Positions 61,517 to 64,000 of a DNA stretch of 64,000 nt are shown here, piece after piece. Within the stretch, counting starts at the first letter, position 1. Each line of letters starts with the position of its first letter. Source of the DNA: Brachyhypopomus gauderio (Eukaryota > Chordata > Actinopteri > Gymnotiformes > Hypopomidae); assembly GCF_052324685.1 (NCBI RefSeq), contig NC_135214.1:3713371-3777370 (forward strand), given 5' to 3'. Made by a program: the position numbers and the translations under genes. The notes under the pieces are model-generated. The model was not told the DNA's origin. It ran no database searches and saw only the letters and a program-made list of their open reading frames with translations.

Positions 61517-63612
61517 ATGAGGACGTTGTGGGCTCGTGTGGGCTCAGTGGGTACTGTGGTTCTTGGGTCAATCTTCTGGTCTCAGAAGAAGGCTGAGGTT
61601 GTTCGGAAAGATGTGGAGACAGACAACATTTCTTCCAGTTCTGACCAGTACTCATCTCCATATGAGCTAAAACTTGTTCAAGTCTTGTTCAGACATGGAG
61701 CGAGAACACCGCTGAAATGTATACCAGATATTTTGGAGGTACAGCTTGCTAAAAACGTAGTGTAAATGATTGTGGTTCATTGCAAAGAGAACTGTATACA
61801 GTGCTTTATTGGGACATGTCCTTAAAATCGGGCCAATGTTTTCTTGTCTTTTGAAGGCAAAGTGGGTTCCCGATCTGCTGGAGGTTCCTGATCACACCAA
61901 AATTGATTATGTGGTTACAGACCTAAATGGAGGCCCTAGACCATCTTCCCCTGTGGAGGAGAGCTACAGGGCCAACGCACTCACAGTCTGTGCAGTCATA
62001 CATTTGTGTTTTTGTGCAATTTGATTTTATATGAAGTATTTCACTGGAATAAGTCAGACCTGTTAGGCAACAAACTTGCAGTGGGGTATGAAAGTTTTAG
62101 AAGTTTGTGAACTCTTTTCTGCATGAATTTGACATAAACCTCGAGAGTGTCACAAATATCTAAAAGTAGATGAAGAACCAAACACATGAGGCTATTATAA
62201 AAGTTATATATTACAAATATTAGACTATTATCCAGTATTGCATATCAGTGGGTGGCAAAAGAATGTGATTTGTACAAAGAACTAAATTTTTCTACATATT
62301 CAGGAATAATTACATAATTGCTCTTGTCCTGGTTCTTTGTTGGTAACAATGATCTTGAATTTTCGTCATTTGTATAGCCTGAATGACTTTGGGTTGGTGG
62401 AGTCCAAACTATTAAGAGATGGTTTTGTAATATATTCCAGCACAAAGAGCTCTTTTTCTGAGGTCCATAGAGCTCTCCTTAGTTCATGTCATGATACACT
62501 TTCACAGACATGATCGGGTCCTGCTAGATCCAAGTTCTTTAAATCAAATGGTGCCCACTCACACCTCATTGTCAGCCCATTGGTTGACAACACCTGAGTA
62601 AAATTTCATCTTCAAATGATCTGCTAATCCCAAATGTTGAGAGACTTTTCCACTCATAGATATTTAATACCGGATCATTTTATTCTATAAACAAATGAGA
62701 GTTTAATATTTTTTTGTCTGAATTGTTTGATTTGGTTCTCATCTACTTTTAGGACACCTGTGACAATCTGATAAATTTGTGCAGAGATATATAGATTTCT
62801 AAAATGTTTACAAACTTTCAATCCTCACTGTAGTTCCAGTAGAGCAGAACTATCTATACAATCTTCAACTTTAATACATATTGTTTGACCAAAAGTACAA
62901 TACTGTCACAAAGACGATGAACGTACTGATCAGTAGATAAAGTGTTTTCAAGATTATTCTTGCTTAGCTTCTTGCATATACTGTTAATTACCTTTAATGT
63001 AAGTTTTCTGGGCTGGAAGTGACATTCAGTAAGAGCTGATGTGTCTGTGGCTGTCTGCAGAGTCCTAGCAGCTAGTTTCTTCAACAATGGCGTTGACCTC
63101 TGCTCCCCTGTTAGGGTGGCACGTTTCCAGGTCAGCTGACCACATTGGGCATGCAACAGCTCTATGACCTTGGGCTCAGACTGAGGAGACAGTACATCCA
63201 GGACGTTGAGTTCCTCAACCCTTCCTTTAGCCACAAGGAGGTGTAGTAAGTCACCTGCAGGACACTTGATCACCTTCCTCTGACACAAACCGTTTGCTAA
63301 CATCACCCGGTCTTACGAGTCTGTTCCTCCTCAGCATTCGCTCGACCAACATCGTCCGCACCATCGAGTCTGCGAAGTGTCTGGTGGCGGGGCTGTTCCA
63401 GCAGCAACAGACGGGTAAAGCAGCCTGGGTGTGTGTGTGTCGGCCGGGGTGTAGGCAGGGCATTAACGTGGCATTAACCTCGGCTTGTGCTACTTCTGTC
63501 CTTTATTCCCCTAATTCTTTCCAGATACCGTGCCTATCTACACAGACAAGGCAGAGAGGGAGATCCTCTACCCAAACTTCCATGGATGCAAACTACTCAA
63601 ACTGCTTAGTGG
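61517..63612 (+). CDS. acp6: acp6, lysophosphatidic acid phosphatase type 6, 3'-truncated by window
   Basis: Histidine acid phosphatase that hydrolyses lysophosphatidic acid to monoacylglycerol, mitochondrial by family knowledge. Coding exons: 61517-61738 (exon starts at acceptor 61,507), 61857-61985, 63115-63245, 63335-63414 and 63525-63612, all GT-AG and in phase. The catalytic motif FRHGARTPLK is at residues 58-67, with the nucleophilic histidine in RHG. Later segments LLEVPDHTKIDYVVTDLNGG, TFPGQLTTLGMQQLYDLG, IRSTNIVRTIES and LVAGLFQQQQT match the ACP6 order. The N-terminus is hydrophobic (VGTVVLGSIFW), as in ACP6. The initiator is taken as ATG 61,517, because upstream in-frame ATGs lie before the acceptor. 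The remaining exons, including the second catalytic HD motif, are beyond 64,000. Confidence 0.92.
61986..63114 (+). other. acp6: acp6 intron, no feature seen
   Basis: Intron of 1,129 bp between the exons ending in ALT and starting GGTFPG. AT-rich, with no recognisable nested gene. The final 388 bases of the window (63,613-64,000) are also acp6 intron. Confidence 0.7.
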
Positions 63613-64000
63613 GTAAGCTCTGTACGCAAAGACTAAAAATAAAGCAATGGCTGTAAAAATATAAAAAAATAATGAATGAATAATAAAATAATTGGCATGT
63701 GTACTACCCGTTTTGATTGTATTCTTATTTTATTGCGATTTTAATGGCATATATATAATACGTAGCCAGCATTTGTAGTATATGACTTGCGTCAGCACAG
63801 TGTGACTGCACAAAGCTTACGTGGCCTTACACAGGCGCCAATCTGTGAATAAAGTGGTTCCTTAAACAATTCCACATCTATTCTGTGACTCATCCTACAA
63901 TGCATGATGGATAGTGACGCTCTGAGTAGGTGTATCAAATTAAGTCTAAAAAAATAAAACAGGTCATTGTTCTAGATGAGATGAGCCTATTATCCAGTTG

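Noticed and set aside
62854-63306. 150-codon minus-strand frame over acp6
   Set aside because: Overlaps a real acp6 exon in antisense and intron sequence; no gene signals.

Overview
This window is vertebrate nuclear DNA, almost certainly from a teleost fish. Genes are broken by GT-AG introns, coding exons match vertebrate families closely, CA/GT, GA and TA microsatellites are abundant, and remnants of Penelope-like, Tc1/mariner and LTR elements are present. I could not assign a species from sequence alone. There are no prokaryotic operons, CRISPR arrays or phage genes.

Layout: (1) Positions 1-21,480, plus strand: the 3' four-fifths of usp9x (fat facets-type deubiquitinase), 39 exons, entering mid-protein and running to a stop at 19,755 and a poly(A) signal at 21,459. 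(2) 22,338-24,891, minus strand: a complete rpl8 (60S ribosomal protein L8) with a short 5'TOP leader and a very short 3' UTR. (3) 24,900-26,800: a gene-free spacer with three CTCF-like motifs in divergent orientation. (4) 27,285-29,072, minus strand: gja8, a lens-type connexin of the Cx50 class with an unusually long acidic tail. (5) 30,000-56,400: a 26-kb repeat-rich interval. It holds a decayed Penelope-like element, telomere-like repeats, a tandem LTR-internal-LTR-internal-LTR retroelement, a solo LTR with a 5-bp target duplication, a Tc1/mariner end, a 1-kb pentamer array and a 15-bp-period minisatellite. (6) 56,477-57,733, plus strand: gja5, a connexin of the Cx40/Cx41.8 class. (7) 61,507-63,612, plus strand: the first coding exons of acp6 (lysophosphatidic acid phosphatase), continuing past the window.

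The gja8-gja5-acp6 group reproduces the human 1q21 GJA8/GJA5/ACP6 neighbourhood. usp9x and rpl8 are not part of that group in human, so their junction with it is lineage-specific or reflects an older fish arrangement. The genes do not form a shared pathway: usp9x and rpl8 are broadly expressed, while the two connexins are tissue-restricted gap-junction genes. A boundary between rpl8 and gja8 would make sense, and the CTCF-like motifs lie there.

The most unusual signal is in the LTR array at 36,304-40,201. It has no recognisable gag or pol, but its internal region carries four copies of a three-way-junction fold (an outer stem enclosing two hairpins). Stem changes between copies are compensated. 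The copies lie just downstream of the LTR in the inferred transcription direction, where a packaging or dimerisation leader would sit.
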